NCBI GenBank assembly: GCA_036250195.1
Contig: JAVHZZ010000005.1
Location: forward strand, 73,274,505-73,338,504
Reading direction: 5' to 3'
DNA: 64,000 bases
Origin: Mixophyes australis
Lineage: Eukaryota > Chordata > Amphibia > Anura > Limnodynastidae
The stretch's first letter is position 1. Every line of letters starts with the position of its first letter. The position numbers were made by a program, and so were the translations under genes. Of the stretch, positions 32,506-44,680 are shown one piece after another. The notes beneath the pieces are model-generated. The model saw nothing but the letters and a program-made list of their open reading frames with translations. It did not search any database and was not told the origin of the DNA.

Positions 32506-33905
32506 GACCTCCTAAAATTCTCGAACGACTTGTCTTCAATTGTCTGACCCACTTTCCCTTTTCCCACTCTCTTTTTGACCCTCTCCAGTTTGGCTTTCGT
32601 CCCCTTCACTCAACTGAAACTGTCTTCACTTTAGTAACAAATGACTTACTCTCAGCTAAGTACAATGGTCATTTCTCCCTTCTCGCACTCCTTGACCTCT
32701 CTGCTTCTTTTGACACAGTCGATCATTCTCTTCTTCTCACCACCCTTTATGACACGCAAATCTATCATTCCTACCCTGACCTCTCTCCTGCTGTCCTAAC
32801 CCAGATATCTAGCTGTTTCTCTGCTGTAACTACCTGGATGTCACAGCGCTTCCTGAAACTCAACATCTCCAAATCCGAGCTCATCATCTTTCCTCCCGCC
32901 AATATTGCTATCTCTTACAATATCTCCCTCTTTCTCCTGTCACCTAAGCCCGCTGCCTTGAAGTCATCCTTGATCAGCCCTCAACTTTACCCCATATCCA
33001 GTCCCTCACCAAATGCTGCCACTTCTGCCTCCATAACATTACAAAAATCCATCCCTTCCTCTCTCAGGAAGCAACCAAAATCCTGTTCCATTCACTCATC
33101 ATTTCTCGTCTCGACTATTGCAACCTCCTTCTTACTGGTCTTTCTCACTCTCGCACTTCTGACCGTCAATCCATACAGAATGCTGCAGCTAGGCTTATCT
33201 TCCTCTTCCACCGCACCTTTTCCGCCTTCTCCTCTGCATAAATCCCTTCATTGGCTCCCTGTCTGTTTCAAAATTCAGTTCAAGCTCCTTACCACACTTA
33301 CAAAGCCCTTACCAACACTTCTCCCCCTTAAATCTCTGACCTTGCCTTGAGGTATATACCTACCCGTCCACTCCGCTCCACCTCTGAGTTCCGTCTCAAT
33401 TCACCCCTCATAACTCCTCCCATGCTCACCTCCAAGATTTCTGCCGTGCTGCCCCTAATCTTTGGAACTCCCTACCCCGTCTGACTCAACTTTCTCCCAA
33501 CCTTCAGTCCTTCAAACACTCACCCAAAACTCACCTTTTCAAGCTTGCCTATCCTACCACATCCTAACCATTATATCCATCACCTCTTCTTCCTCGTCTC
33601 CCATCTAAATTTTTTCTCCCAGTTGGTCCTTCTATCTCTCACCACCCCTCCCTTTAGAATGTAAGCCCTCGCGGGCAGGGTCCTCTCTACCTATTGTCCC
33701 ACGTCTGTATCCTGTCCCTCGTACGTCCTGTCACGTCTTTTGCTGCACTCTGTGTGAGTCCCCATAGCATTACTCACACTCATCTGTGCTGCTGACATGT
33801 ATTACCTCATCTATTTGTTACTTGCTTCTGTATCCGGCACTGCGGAATATGTGGCGCCTTATAAATAAATAAATTAATTAATAAATAAATAATAATAATA
33901 ATAAG
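32506..33905 (+). pseudogene. L2-like LINE, truncated, reverse transcriptase plus 3' end
   Basis: The reading frame 32445-33350 gives [15 protein letters not shown], then [15 protein letters not shown] and [19 protein letters not shown]. These are conserved reverse-transcriptase blocks of the L2/CR1 group; [12 protein letters not shown] is the first catalytic Asp block. The frame then jumps to later RT sequence ([13 protein letters not shown]), so the catalytic YxDD region has been deleted. Downstream, 'ttagaatgtaagccctcgcg' and 'gtggcgccttataaataaa' form the 3' end with a (TAAA)/(TAA) tail. It is a 5'-truncated, internally deleted retrocopy. Its enzyme would reverse transcribe LINE RNA at the nicked target. 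Confidence 0.85.
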
Positions 33906-35866
33906 GGACTGTCTGCCTGGGATGAAGCAGCACATAAAAAATGAGCAAGAACAAAACTGTGGACACGGCTTGTCTGATGAGATTTTACTGAGAGACAATG
34001 TATGAAAAATTGTTATGTCAAATAGCTTTATCAAACACAATGCAGCCACATCTGATGATAAAGTGAGGTCTAGTGGTATATATACAATACAGTGGAAAAT
34101 CTAGAGAATAAAGATCCAGAATCTTCTTTAAAGTGAGGGTGACCGCAGTCACATTTATTTAGAAATCAGATATGCAGATGGAGTATTCAAACTAACATAG
34201 ATTTACCATGCAAGATACAGAACACTCTGCTCAGGGGGTGGGGTTACTCTGATAAGATTTTGTTGATAAAATAGTCCCCTTTTCAGTACACCTTCCTTCC
34301 TTAATGGAAATGATTCAAGTCTTATATAGTCTTATATATGAAGAGTTGAAACATAACCATTTTGAATATTGAGGCCTATTCTATATTATCTCCACACAAA
34401 CATCACATATCTAATTAAGCACAATACCTTTGACAAATACGTAACTTCTTTCAGGAACAGGTATCAATGTTAACATCGCAAATGAAAATTCCTTTTCTTA
34501 CTTTCTTTTATCTTTAATTACACTTTGTAAACCACATACAGAAATCCCATTAACTCATCAAGATCTGACATCCACATTACCAACCCCAACTCCATTCCAA
34601 ATGTCTTAAATAAATAAGACCGAATTTGCCCTTAGTTCAGTCAATAATTAAATGTTTAGAATATGTAAAAGGTAAACTCTATTATAAATAGGAAATATCA
34701 GGCCTTGGAAGAGAGTAAAAACCGAGCATGCTTATTACCGGAATTAACCGTCTGATTATTGGTAATGTAATGATCCAAAACCCATTTGGAAAATTACAAG
34801 TGTGTGCTTTCCCATAAACTAACCTCATCAGGAAGTACACTGCACTGATATTTCTTATTGTACTCTTATGTGTCTCCTGGGGATTTCATGACAAGCAGTC
34901 ACTGTAGAAGTTTAATTATCAAAACATTAATTACTGGCTGCTTGAACAAATAAATGGGTCAAGAGTGAAGGGCATAATTAGTGTTTACTGGAGGATTCCT
35001 TACATCTATATGCTATAGAAACAAGTGCACTTCTGCTGGGGAAAAATTTGAATTTGTGACTGCAGGTATTTTTGCATATATGTGTGTGTGTGTGTGTTTA
35101 TACTGTAAAATAAGATGCACTTAGGATTTCAAAAGGTATTGTGCCTAAGTATTCACAGGTCTTGATGTTTTTTATCCATTTACTTTTGTTGTGGCAATGT
35201 AGCTAATGCATAATTTGAGCATTGTTAGCCCATCATTATGACATTTACAAATACCTGCCACTGCACAATTATTTGATGCTAAGAAGATACCAAACAAAAT
35301 AAAGCAAGACACCAATGTAGACTCTGTGCAGCTGTCCAACTCAATGCACCGGGAGGGGTGTTAGCTTCACAGCTTAACTCATCTCCCCTTTTCTGGGTTT
35401 TCTTCTCAATGCTGTGCCTTTACTTGAGTCAGTTTCTATCTGTGGTTCATCGCAGAGTCCACCAGTGAAATCCTACCTGACACTATAAAAACCACTTACA
35501 GAACCACACACACAAAGTGGTATAGGGGATAAGTAACTTGACCTATCTATTAGAATAAAGGCTTGGTAACCTATGACCTTACACTTAATAGTTTATAGTG
35601 GATGTGGATAGTCTTGGTAAATGGTTTGTCCTCTGAATGACAAAATTGGAAAAAGGTGTAAAGTGCTACACATGCACTGGGCAGGCGTTGCTGCGCTCAG
35701 GCCACAGTTTGCAACCTGTATCCTTTAATGGTATTCTTCCAAGATTCCTATGGCCTAAGATCTGCTCTATATGATGACGTAAATTGCGGGGTGTTCTGTC
35801 CCAAAACAGGAGCTCCATTTATAGAGTTCCTTCACAGATGTTTTGCTCCCTACTCTCCTGTCTGTC
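33906..35866. other. Unrecognised stretch
   Basis: Mostly AT-rich DNA. A (GT)n run lies at about 35082-35096. 35340-35860 is less AT-rich and includes 'agaataaaggcttggtaa', which could be part of an LTR, but I find no ends. Confidence 0.45.
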
Positions 35867-36015
35867 CATGGCCGTATCTAGGGTTGTGCAAAAGGGGCGA
35901 CCACCCAGACCACAATGCTTAAGAAGGGGCACAGTTTATGGATATTTTAGGTTAATTTGGTCAAAATTAAGAGTTAAGGTGGTGGCATTTATGTTTTTCG
36001 CCCCAGGCGCTAAAA
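35867..36015. mobile_element. Truncated hAT MITE of the CAGAGCCGTAA family
   Basis: It begins 'catggccgtatctaggg' and its end 'ttcgccccaggcgctaaaa' is the reverse complement of the subterminal region of the MITE at 20168. The final terminus is missing where the gypsy LTR fragment begins. Confidence 0.5.
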
Positions 36016-36130
36016 AGTCACACTCGAGGGCTTTACTGCCTGCTGGTATTTGCGCAACTGAAACTGGAGGCGCGGAGCCTAACACACCCCTGGTCTTCAC
36101 CAGGGACCCCTGCAAGGAGGTATGAACTTG
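36016..36130 (-). mobile_element. 3' LTR remnant of the gypsy element
   Basis: This is a copy of the last ~110 bp of the 5' LTR (40222-40340): 'cagtttcagttgcgcaaata' against 'cagtttcagctgcgcaagta', ending TGTGACT against TGTGACA. The rest of the 3' LTR and the end of pol are missing. Confidence 0.75.
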
Positions 36131-36700
36131 GCTGCAGCAGAGAGCTCCAGTTGGAAGGTTCGTCGGAGGAAAAACATAGTAGGAACAGCTCCAAATCCTG
36201 ATTGATGCGTTCTGTTTGCCTGTTCGTCGGCGTGTGGTACCCTGAAGAAAACTTTAGTTCAATGCCCAGATACTTACAGAATGATCTCCGAAAGGCAGAT
36301 ACAAACTGCACCCCTCTATCGGACACAATGTCCTGTGGACAACCGTGAAGGCGGAAAATGTCTTTAATAAACATAGAAGTCAGCTCAGAGGCCGATGGAA
36401 GGCCTCTCAGAGGAATAAAGTGGGACATCTTGGAGAAGCGATCCACCACTACCCAGATGGTATTATAGCCGTGACTAATAGGAAGATCGGTAACAAAGTC
36501 CATGGAGATGCTGGACCAGGGATGATCAGGAATAGGAAGGGAGTGCAGTAATCCCGCAGAAAGATGACGAGGAGTCTTGTGCCTAGCACAAGTGTCACAG
36601 GTGGTGACAAAGTCATGGACATCCTGCCGTATCGTGGGCCACCAGTAATGACGAGCCAGGAAGGCCAAAGTCTTCTTTACTCCGGGATGAATAAAGAATT
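36131..36700 (-). pseudogene. Gypsy integrase (pol C-terminal part)
   Basis: The minus frame reads HYWWPTIRQDVHDFVTTCDT, then CARHK: the C-x2-C half of the HHCC zinc finger. Next are SMDFVTDLP (first catalytic Asp), DIVSDRGVQFVSAF (second Asp) and TNRQTERINQDLE (catalytic Glu). All three DDE residues are therefore visible. After about 36135 the frame passes directly into LTR sequence, so the C-terminal region, with any chromodomain, has been deleted. Integrase inserts the cDNA; loss of the 3' end makes this copy immobile. Best preserved integrase in the window. Confidence 0.9.
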
Positions 36701-36718
36701 TAGCACAATGTGGCCATG

Positions 36719-37940
36719 TTAGAGCCTTGACATGGAGGTGGAGTTCCAGGAAAGAACAACCAACAGGGGGGGGGGGGTTCTGGTACCAGTAAGAGCCACA
36801 ATATTAGCAGGATTAATAATAGGACGTAAATCACTATTTGCAAAAATATCGTCTTTGTCAAAATAACGGGACAGGGCATCCGCCCGGGAATTTTTTGACC
36901 CAGTATGAAAGGTAAGAATTAAATCAAAATGAGAGAGAAATGATGACCAATGGGCCTGCCCAAGATTAAGACAGTGAGCAGAACGCAAGTAAGTGAGTTT
37001 CTTGTGGTCCGTGAAAATAGTTATCGGATGCCTAGCTCCCTCATGGAGATGCCGCCATTCTTCCAGAGCTGTTTTAATAGCTAAAAGCTCTTTATCTCCA
37101 ATCCCATAGTTCTTTTCACTGGATGAGAATTTCCTGGAGAAGAAGCTACAAGGATGTCATCTACCAGCCGTGTCTTCCTGGGAGAGAATGGCACCAACAT
37201 CAAAAGAAGAGGCCTCCACTTCCAACAAGAATGGTCTGTCTGAGTTGGTCCGGTTGATTAAGAACTGATGCGGAGGAAAAGGCTTTTTTAAGAATTCAAA
37301 GGCAACCACAGCTTCAACAGGCCACTGTTTATGGTTGGAATCCTTATGGATGAGATCGGTGATGGGTGCAATCAAGGTAGAAAAATCTTGAATAAATTGT
37401 CGATAATAGATTGCGAATCCAGTTAAATGCTGTACAGCTTTGAGAGCCCGCGGAAGAGGCCACTCTAAAATAGCAGAAAGATTCTCTGGGTCCATCTCCA
37501 ACCCAGAACCCAAGACCAAATAACCCAAAAAGGACACTTTAGAGACATGGAATACACATTTCTCTAGTTTACAATGAAGATGGTTCTGTCATAGGCGAGA
37601 AAGTACTTCACAAACATGAGAGTAATGAGACTGAATATCCTGAGAAAAGATTAGGATGTCATCGAGATAAACGACCACAGAGTAGTACAGGAGATCTTGG
37701 AAAATCTTGTTCATGAAAGCTTGGAACACAGCTAAAGCATTGCATAAGCCGAAGGAACCAAATAACCAGGTACTCATAATGCCTGTCCCGGGTATTGAAG
37801 GCGGTTTTCCATTCATCCCCTCTGCTTATGCTGATAAGGTTGTAGGCTCCATGCAGGTCTAGTTTAGTAAAGATCTTGGAACCACCGACGCGATCGAACA
37901 ATTCTGTAATTAGGGGCAACGGGTAGCGGTTCTTCACGGT
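36719..37940 (-). pseudogene. Gypsy reverse transcriptase C-terminal half and RNase H
   Basis: Minus-strand segments in order: [18 protein letters not shown] and [13 protein letters not shown] (RT block with catalytic Asp); [13 protein letters not shown] (YLDD catalytic box, about 37670); LGYLVLGSGLEMDPENLSAI; LTGFAIYYRQFIQDFSTLIA; PFLLEVEASSFDVGAILSQE (RNase H start, 'EVEAS' where D.D.AS is usual) and FHTGSKNSRADALSR (RNase H end). Frameshifts occur at about 37550, 37700 and 37000. The order RT-RNaseH-integrase is that of Ty3/gypsy pol. The N-terminal part of RT is separated by a CR1 insertion at 37942-38495. Confidence 0.9.
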
Positions 37941-37941
37941 A

Positions 37942-38495
37942 ATATACATAGTTGATGAGGTTGAAAAAAGACACCAGTCCATCAAGTTCAACCTATTTTG
38001 GATCTCCTGCGATAGCCAATCTGTTTCAATTGTGAAAAAAAACCCAGACCCAATATTGCAGTCCTATTTTTATTCTATATCCACTACTATCCTTCATTTT
38101 AATTAACGGTCGTATCCCTGGATACACTTTTCCGTTAAAATTTGTCTAACCTTTTCTTAAACATATCTATTGAATCCGCCATCACAACCTTCCCTGGCAA
38201 TGAATTCCATATATTGACTGCCCTTACTGTAAAGAACCCCTTCCTTTGCTGGTTGTGAAATTTCCTCTCCTAACCTTTTGGGGGTGACTGCATGTCCTGT
38301 TTATAGTCCTTGGGGTAAAAAGTTCCCATGAAAGTTCTCTGTATTGACTCTTAATGTATTTGTACATAGTAATCATATCTCCTCTTAGACACCTCTAAAC
38401 ATGCCTAAACTAGCTAACCTTTCCTCATAACTTAATGACTCCATACTCTTTATCAATTTTGTCGCCCTTCTCTGAACCCTTTCTAGTTCCAAATT
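37942..38495 (-). mobile_element. 5'-truncated CR1 LINE inserted in gypsy RT
   Basis: The minus strand encodes LERVQRRATKLIKSMESLSY, then EERLASLGMFR, GDMITMYKYIKSQY and AVNIWNSLPGKVVMADSIDM followed by FKKRLDKF. This is the conserved C-terminal end of CR1 ORF2. The 3' end is 'ggttgaacttgatggactgg' followed by 'tgtctttttt'. One frameshift lies at about 38392. Gypsy RT coding resumes on each side (DYRHLNK before, [11 protein letters not shown] after), showing that CR1 came second. Confidence 0.88.
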
Positions 38496-39350
38496 ATTAT
38501 TTTTGTTGAGATGTCTATAGTCTATACAAAGGCAAAGAGAACCATCCTTCTTTTTTTTAAAAAAAGAACCCTGTACCAGCAGGGGAGGAGGATTTCCTAA
38601 TAAAGCCTCGCTCCAAATTGTCGGAGATATACTTGGACATCGCCAGAGACTCAGGTAAGGAGAGAGTATAGATCCTACCCCTAGGTATGGGTTTTCCAGG
38701 TAATAGGTCGATGGGACATTCCCATGGTCAGTGAAGTGGAAGACTATCGGCAGCGGCTTTACTAAACACATCACGAAAAGAAGCATACATCGCAGGAAGG
38801 GAAGATTCGGAGGAGAGCATGTGGCAGGTAGTGACTGCCTGGTTGGGCTTAACAGATCCCAGACACCGAGAATGACAAGAAGAACCCCAGCTGGTTACTT
38901 GGGCATGAGTCCAATCGAAGTGTGGAGAGTGGGTCCGGAGCCAAGGTAACCCAAGAATGATGGGATTTATGAACTGTAGTAGTACCAGGAAGGAGATGAG
39001 CTCATAATGAACAACTCCTACCTGAAACCGAACTGGATGTGTGACTGAGGTAATGGAGTCATTAGAGACTCGGTTGCTATCCACCGCAGTGAAAGAAAGT
39101 GGCGGTTGCAAGGGCTGTCAAAACAAATGGAGTCTATTAACCAGAGCAGAAGAAATGAAGTTCACGGCTGAGCTGGAGTCCACAAAGGCAGATATAGAAA
39201 AGGATCCACTAGGAGTGTCCAGAACAACAGGCATGCCAAAATCAGGGCTAGAGGAAGAAAAGGGATTCCTCACTCCTAGTTTAGCCTCTCTATTACCGGC
39301 TAGGAGGATGCATTTCCCAGCCTTTTTGGGCAGGAGGAAAGCTTGTTCTT
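38496..39350 (-). pseudogene. Gypsy protease and RT N-terminal part
   Basis: The minus frame at 39357-39118 has the aspartic protease block FSISAFVDSSSAVNFISSAL; the catalytic motif is D-S-S where DSG/DTG is typical. Next, at 39111-38728, PIILGLPWLRTHSPHFDW is the protease C-terminal 'ILG..WL' block. YASFRDVFSKAAADSLPLH begins the RT region, followed by KKKKDGSLCLCIDYRHLNK. Frames change twice. The protease matures Gag-Pol; the third-position Ser of the active triad is a possible defect. Confidence 0.85.
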
Positions 39351-39369
39351 GAATCACCTTTCTCTTTCC

Positions 39370-40208
39370 TCAGGAGAAAGGCGGCAGCGGCCAATTTGCC
39401 ATCGGTTCCTCTGGAGGGCTCATTGGGCTTTGAAACTGAGGGCTAGATGAGAAGTAGTGCGCCATGAACGATCCCTCTCCAGAGCACGTTTTCTAAAGTC
39501 TACTCGGATTCATAGAAAAATGAGGGAATTCAAATCCGGAGAGAGTTCCCAAGAAGCCAGCTCGTCCTTAATTCAGTTGGTGAGACCCTGCCAAAAGTTA
39601 GCGACCAAAGCTTCGTTGTTCCATTTCATCTCCGACGTAAACGTGCGGAACTGCACAGCATATTGTCCTACAGGAAGGAGGCCTTGTTGTAGGCTCAAAA
39701 GACTCGATGCGGCTGAAGAGACTCGTCCAGGCTCGTCGAATACCTTACGAAAAGTCTCAAAGAACCTAGTTGAATTCTGCAGAACAGGATCATCACGCTC
39801 CCAAAGAGGCGAGGCCCAGGCTAAGGCTTGACCTGAGGGTAAGGAGATGATACAGGCTACCTTAGCCCTCTCAGAGGAGGAACTTTCAGCATTGAGCTCG
39901 TATTGTATGGCGCACTGGTTAAAGAAACCTCTACACTTCTTGGGGTCCCCAGCATACTTTTCGGGAGCCGGAATCCGGATGGACTTAGGAGCACCCAAGA
40001 CCGGAGCAGGGGAGGATGCAGAAGCCAGAGGTGGTGGTGCGGAGGTCTACGAGGTGGCTGCCAAGGAATGCTGTAGGGAATTCAGACAGGAGACAACCGT
40101 TTGGAAACATTGCAGCAGCTGGGCCTGGTCTGTCTCATGTTGTTCAACCCGGCGAGCCAAATGGAGAAGCAAATCCCATGCAGAGGGTTTGCCTGTACCT
40201 TCGGACAT
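39370..40208 (-). pseudogene. Gypsy gag
   Basis: The ATG at 40208 lies 14 bp inside the LTR and begins MSEG. The best-preserved block is in the frame 39998-39573: PEKYAGDPKKCRGFFNQCAI, ERAKVACIISLPSGQALAWA and FRTFTSEMKWNNEALVANFW. This matches the retrotransposon Gag capsid domain of vertebrate Ty3/gypsy elements. The frame between 40208 and 39998 is shifted. I do not see an intact CCHC knuckle near 39370-39480. Gag would form the particle in which reverse transcription takes place. Confidence 0.88.
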
Positions 40209-40221
40209 GGCCAGAGTATAC

Positions 40222-40763
40222 TGTCACACTTGAGGGCGTTACTGCCTGCTGGTACTTGCGCAGCTGAAACTGGAGGCGTGGAGTCTAACGTGCCCCTGGT
40301 CTTTACCAGGGACCCCCCGCAAGGAGGTATGGACTTGGCCGTAAGGGACGCGCAGGTTGCGGTTCTCCAGTACATTGGTCAGGCGGTCCGAGTCAAACCA
40401 GGCAGACTATGCAGTACAAAATCGAAAACCAGAAGAGACGTCAGGGGCAAGCCAAGGTCAGGATTCACGGAGACAACAGCAGGGGAGAACCAAAGGAATA
40501 GTCAGGAATGAGCCACAGGTCAATAACAGGGAAGCAAATACACAGGAAACGCTGGAGCAAGGTAAGACCTGATACTGTGGCACCCAAAGGGTGCCAGAGT
40601 TCTTTAAATAGGAGAAGACAGAGTGGCTAATCGACGGCGGGTGAGGGACCTGGCTAGTGTCCTGTTGCCTTGCAATGGGACGCGCATGCGCCAACAAGAC
40701 GGCCGGGCGGGGGCAGAAGCAGGCGACCGTCCCAGAGGAGTAATGGAGGGATGGCGCCTGACA
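40222..40763 (-). mobile_element. 5' LTR of the gypsy element, 542 bp
   Basis: On the minus strand it starts TGTCAGGCGCCATCCC and ends TGTGACA, with TG...CA ends. A TATA-like 'tatttaaagaactctggc' lies at about 40606. The end is followed at once by 'gtatactctggcc' and the gag ATG, so there is little room for a tRNA primer-binding site. Relatives are at 4694, 16881 and 52241. This LTR fixes the left (5') end of the element, total 36016-40763. Confidence 0.85.
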
Positions 40764-42945
40764 AGCTCTAATAATCTTGCGGCTTTCCCGGATAGATTGG
40801 CTGCCTTGTTTGCCAAACTCCTTTGCCAAACTAGAAGTCTTTTTTGTAAGTGTAAAAGCTCTGTCTGATAGTATGGCAGATTGCTCTGTGAGAATGGTGA
40901 CTCTGTCAATAGGGCATCGTGTTCTGCTCATCTCTCACAGTCTCTATGAGTGGCAAAGTCTATTTCCACTCCTGTTTGTAGGACTCATACACAGTAAGCA
41001 CACTGACTATGCTCTCTGTTTCCACGGCAGCTCCAGTTGTCATGTGCAATGCAGTTCGTCTGCTCTTCTGACTGGCTACACAACTCATAAACATACAGCA
41101 GGCACAATTACTGTGTGTTTCTCACTTGCAGGCTTACAGACACTTGTTTCTGGATGGATATGGCTCCTCAGTGTATGGCTGCTGACCCGATTGTGGCTGC
41201 TACCACCTCCTCCTCCTTCTCTCTGCTGAGTATCGACTTCTCTTCCTCTTAATCTGGAACTGAATCCCATTTTTGTTGGGCACTGATGTAATTTCATAAC
41301 CTCTGGGATGCTGGAAATTGTAGTTTTTAACATCCGAGACTGTTGCACTGTTCACTATTACTGGTAAGTCGGCAGAGGATCCCATGGTTACATCAAGCTT
41401 TATAAAATTAAACTCAAAATATGAATAATATTTGAACAATATTTGTTTCCGCAAGTAATCTACTGAACATAGACATATTTTGATCATAAACATGCTTAAA
41501 CTCAGCGACATTGCATTCATATGAAATACCAGCAGATCTATGCAAGAATGAATACTGAACAGTAGTGGGTCTTTGTAAATGTGCTAATGATGTGTGTAAA
41601 TGAGTGAGCAAGCTTTGCACATTACATCTTGGCACTTCATCAACTGTTTGTTTTTTGAAGTTGCATATTTTAAAGCTGTAAAATAACATGTAATTTTGTA
41701 CTTGTTTACACACATATAGATAAATATCTTGTGACCTCATAAGTTTTATTTTTCATTAAAAAATATAAAGGGGCCTATTTTATATGATAATTCTTAATTA
41801 AAATGTAAGAATAATATTCTTATTTTTCTGAATGATGTTAATTATAGTAAGCCATCTGATATACTTTCATTACAGATTCAAAGACTGGAAATAACCTCAT
41901 CATATTTTTCACAATAAACTGTGTGTCAAAATTTAATCACACAAGTAATTAAAAGTATGATTAGAACTCCCCATTAGCTAATCTAGAAGAACAGTCCTAT
42001 TATTGATGAAGATTACAGTACAGTGTTGTTATGCAATATATTAGTGATTAGTGAGAGCACCAAGTAAACAAAATGCTTTTTCCTTTAATCCCTTGCCCAC
42101 AACTAGTAAAATCTTGAGGTTCCCATGCCTGAGACTCTAATTCATTAGGAAATCTCCTGCACTTCTTACTCTCTGTATTGTTCAAAACTGACAAAGCTGC
42201 AGAGAGTAACCTCTGCCATGGTGCAGCCTCCACTTGGAAGCCCTCCTGTGGACTTTGTGCACAGCTCATGGGGATGCAATTGTGCTACACTCTCAGGCTG
42301 CATATACAGCTTTGATAAAAGATAAAAAGTGGAAAATTCACTGCAGCTGTGCAGATAATACTCTGGAAAAAGAACCTCAATGGCTCGGGCAAAGCAGGGT
42401 CCAAACATAGAGACAAGGATAGTACGCCAACACAGTTAACTTCCAAAGTAAACGTGAACAAGATGTGAAGCACAAAGAAGTGACAAGGGGTTATTTCTTG
42501 AATTGCATTTAAGTCATAAGCCAAGGGTCTGGTAAGCCAGGTAGTCAGAACATCAGCAGCAATTCTGATAACTTTACTGGTCTCAGTACCAGCAATTACA
42601 GAGAACTAAGTCTCTTGGTTCAGCACATGCAGAGTTAATGGCATAGGTGCAGAGATTGTAAACACAATAGATAACCTAAAACCATAGTTTGTACAATTCA
42701 AGTGACACGCAGTATTATGAGTGTGGCACACTGTAATATGGAAACCCCGCACTTATCACGCCTGGTTAATATAATGTCTGTAGTCTGATGATGACACCAG
42801 CACAGGGGATTTAAAACGGACTTCACTGTGCCTACATGGTGTTTATATATAGCTGTCAGTCCAGACAATGATATCGAGCAGTGAATACTGATAGACAATG
42901 ATATCGAGCAGTGGATACTGATAGGGTCATTTTAAATATTCCAAA
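40764..42945. other. Unrecognised stretch
   Basis: Several 60-150 codon frames on both strands, none with a domain that I recognise. 'gatgctggaaattgtagttt' at about 41308 resembles the 'tgggacttgtagtt' motif of the palindromes at 12979 and 28200. A 23-bp duplication ('gacaatgatatcgagcagtg') occurs at about 42867 and 42895. Confidence 0.45.
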
Positions 42946-43039
42946 CTCCTATGATCGGTGAAACCAGTAACAGTAATACCAGCCCCTTATAGCACATGCC
43001 TCTATTCCTGTAAGGTCAGATCTAACAATGCTCAATCTC

Positions 43040-43715
43040 CTACCAATAATTATGTTCAGCAGGAAGCAACTTCTTAGAAAAATAATCACAAAGCTGTATA
43101 ATCTGATTATCCTTTTACTGGCCATTCTTCCAGCGCCCAAGTCTTAACAGGGTCCATCTCAATGCCTTTTTCGAGAATTTATATGTCCCAGATATTCTAT
43201 AGATTATGTTTATAAAAAAACACATTTTTCGAACTTAGCATATAGACAACATGTTCTCAGATGTTCATATCATTATCATGGTATCTGTGATCAGACAAGG
43301 TATGTGAACAAATATCCAAATAAATAAACACAAACTGGTACAGAATGTCTCCAAAGATATCATTAACAAAATATTGAAAAGTGGAATGGGCATTGGCAAG
43401 CCCAAAGGGCATCACAAGATACACAAAAAGTCCATATCCATTTCCATTCATCCCTCGGACATATTCAAGCCACATTATAAGCCACTCACAGGCCCAGCTT
43501 GGTAAAAAACAAACAAATTTGGCAGTACACAATCTTTTAAACAATTCAGGAGTTAAGGGCAGGTATCTATTTCATTTTGTAATGAAATTCAAGGCTCTAT
43601 AGTCTACACTAGGGAGAAGACCTCCATCTTTCTTGTTACAAAGAAGATAGGTGCACCTGCAGGTGAAGTTAAAAGACAGGTTGTCATCAATGTACGCCTT
43701 AAGAGTAATACATTG
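43040..43715 (-). pseudogene. Second Ty3/gypsy reverse-transcriptase relic
   Basis: Minus strand in order: KAYIDDNLSFNF, NKKDGGLLPSVDYRAL, TPELFKRL, YLVMPFGLANAHSTFQYFVN, DIFGDILYQFVFIYLD (truncated YLDD), YAKFEKCVF, IEYLGH and ALEEW. The order matches gypsy RT and its connection region. It differs from the element at 36-40.8 kb. Frameshifts and stops abound. Its 5' side is cut at 43716 by an L1, which therefore inserted into it. Confidence 0.85.
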
Positions 43716-44680
43716 AGGGGGCGTGGCCAGGATGCCATTTCGGACAGATTTTGGGCTCTCCTCTTCACGAGACCCTTATTCCACTTTACATTCGAGCTTC
43801 CTCACTGCCAACAACACCTAAATTGTACACAATACTTACTGGGCCTTCTTGTGGACCTCCCGGACCCCTGAAGCTGGCTGGACATCCCGCACCGAGTGTC
43901 TGCTCATGTGCTGGACTTGCTGACTTCCCAACGGCCGCATAGCTCCTGGGCCTCCTTGCCTACTGGGGGATTCCTCTGGTTCCATCAGCTCTTGGCCAGG
44001 CTCCCAGTCTCTCAGTACATCCACGACCTGCTTCCGATAGAGAACCCAGACTAAAGTTTCAGCTGCCCCATGGACCCCTCATTACCGGTTTAGCCGCGCT
44101 ACATCCGGCCAGACCAGATTGGATAGAGTTGGCAACCCTGAACCTGGGCTTTCACTGAGAGGTACTTCTGACGCCCTCCTCTGCCACACTGATGAGTGTT
44201 TCGGCAGCGTCCTTATAATATCAGTCTTCGCAGTCCCCCTTCACTCTTCTGTTGACAACTGTGGGTTGTCAGCAAATGGCCCTCCAGACGGAGGGTCATT
44301 TACGTAATTTCTGCGAGCTCTGATTTCTGTATTGAACACGCAGCTGTCCTCATTACTGCTGTACCCCCTGCATTGCTCCAGTGTGCCCCCCACCGATTGG
44401 ATCACTCCCAATATTCTTCACAAGGGACATAATTGCTCTTGCAGCTGAATAAAAGCCTATACACCTGCTGTGAGGAGTCTCTCATACCACAGCCCAGTCC
44501 TCTTATGTTTTAATCACACATGACCCGTGGGAGTGGGCTAGCTTCTTACACACTGCTTTGAAAGTACTCAGCCACAGAATTTTCATTGCTTTTGACATTA
44601 TATCGTTCTAATCCTTTGCAATTCTTCGGAGTTCCCATAACTCACAAACAAAACAAATATCCTCCACCCCAAACAGCCAG
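43716..44680 (+). mobile_element. L1 (copy 1) 5' untranslated region
   Basis: It begins 'gagggggcgtggccagg' and 'atgccattt'. A second L1 start at 61919 reads 'ggagggggcatggcctgaat'. The shared start directly upstream of ORF1-like sequence in both marks the full-length 5' end, so copy 1 was not 5'-truncated. Several upstream stops; no gene. Confidence 0.75.

Noticed and set aside
42048..42524. Minus-strand frames as a second gypsy gag or env
   Set aside because: No Gag, Env or protease block could be recognised.
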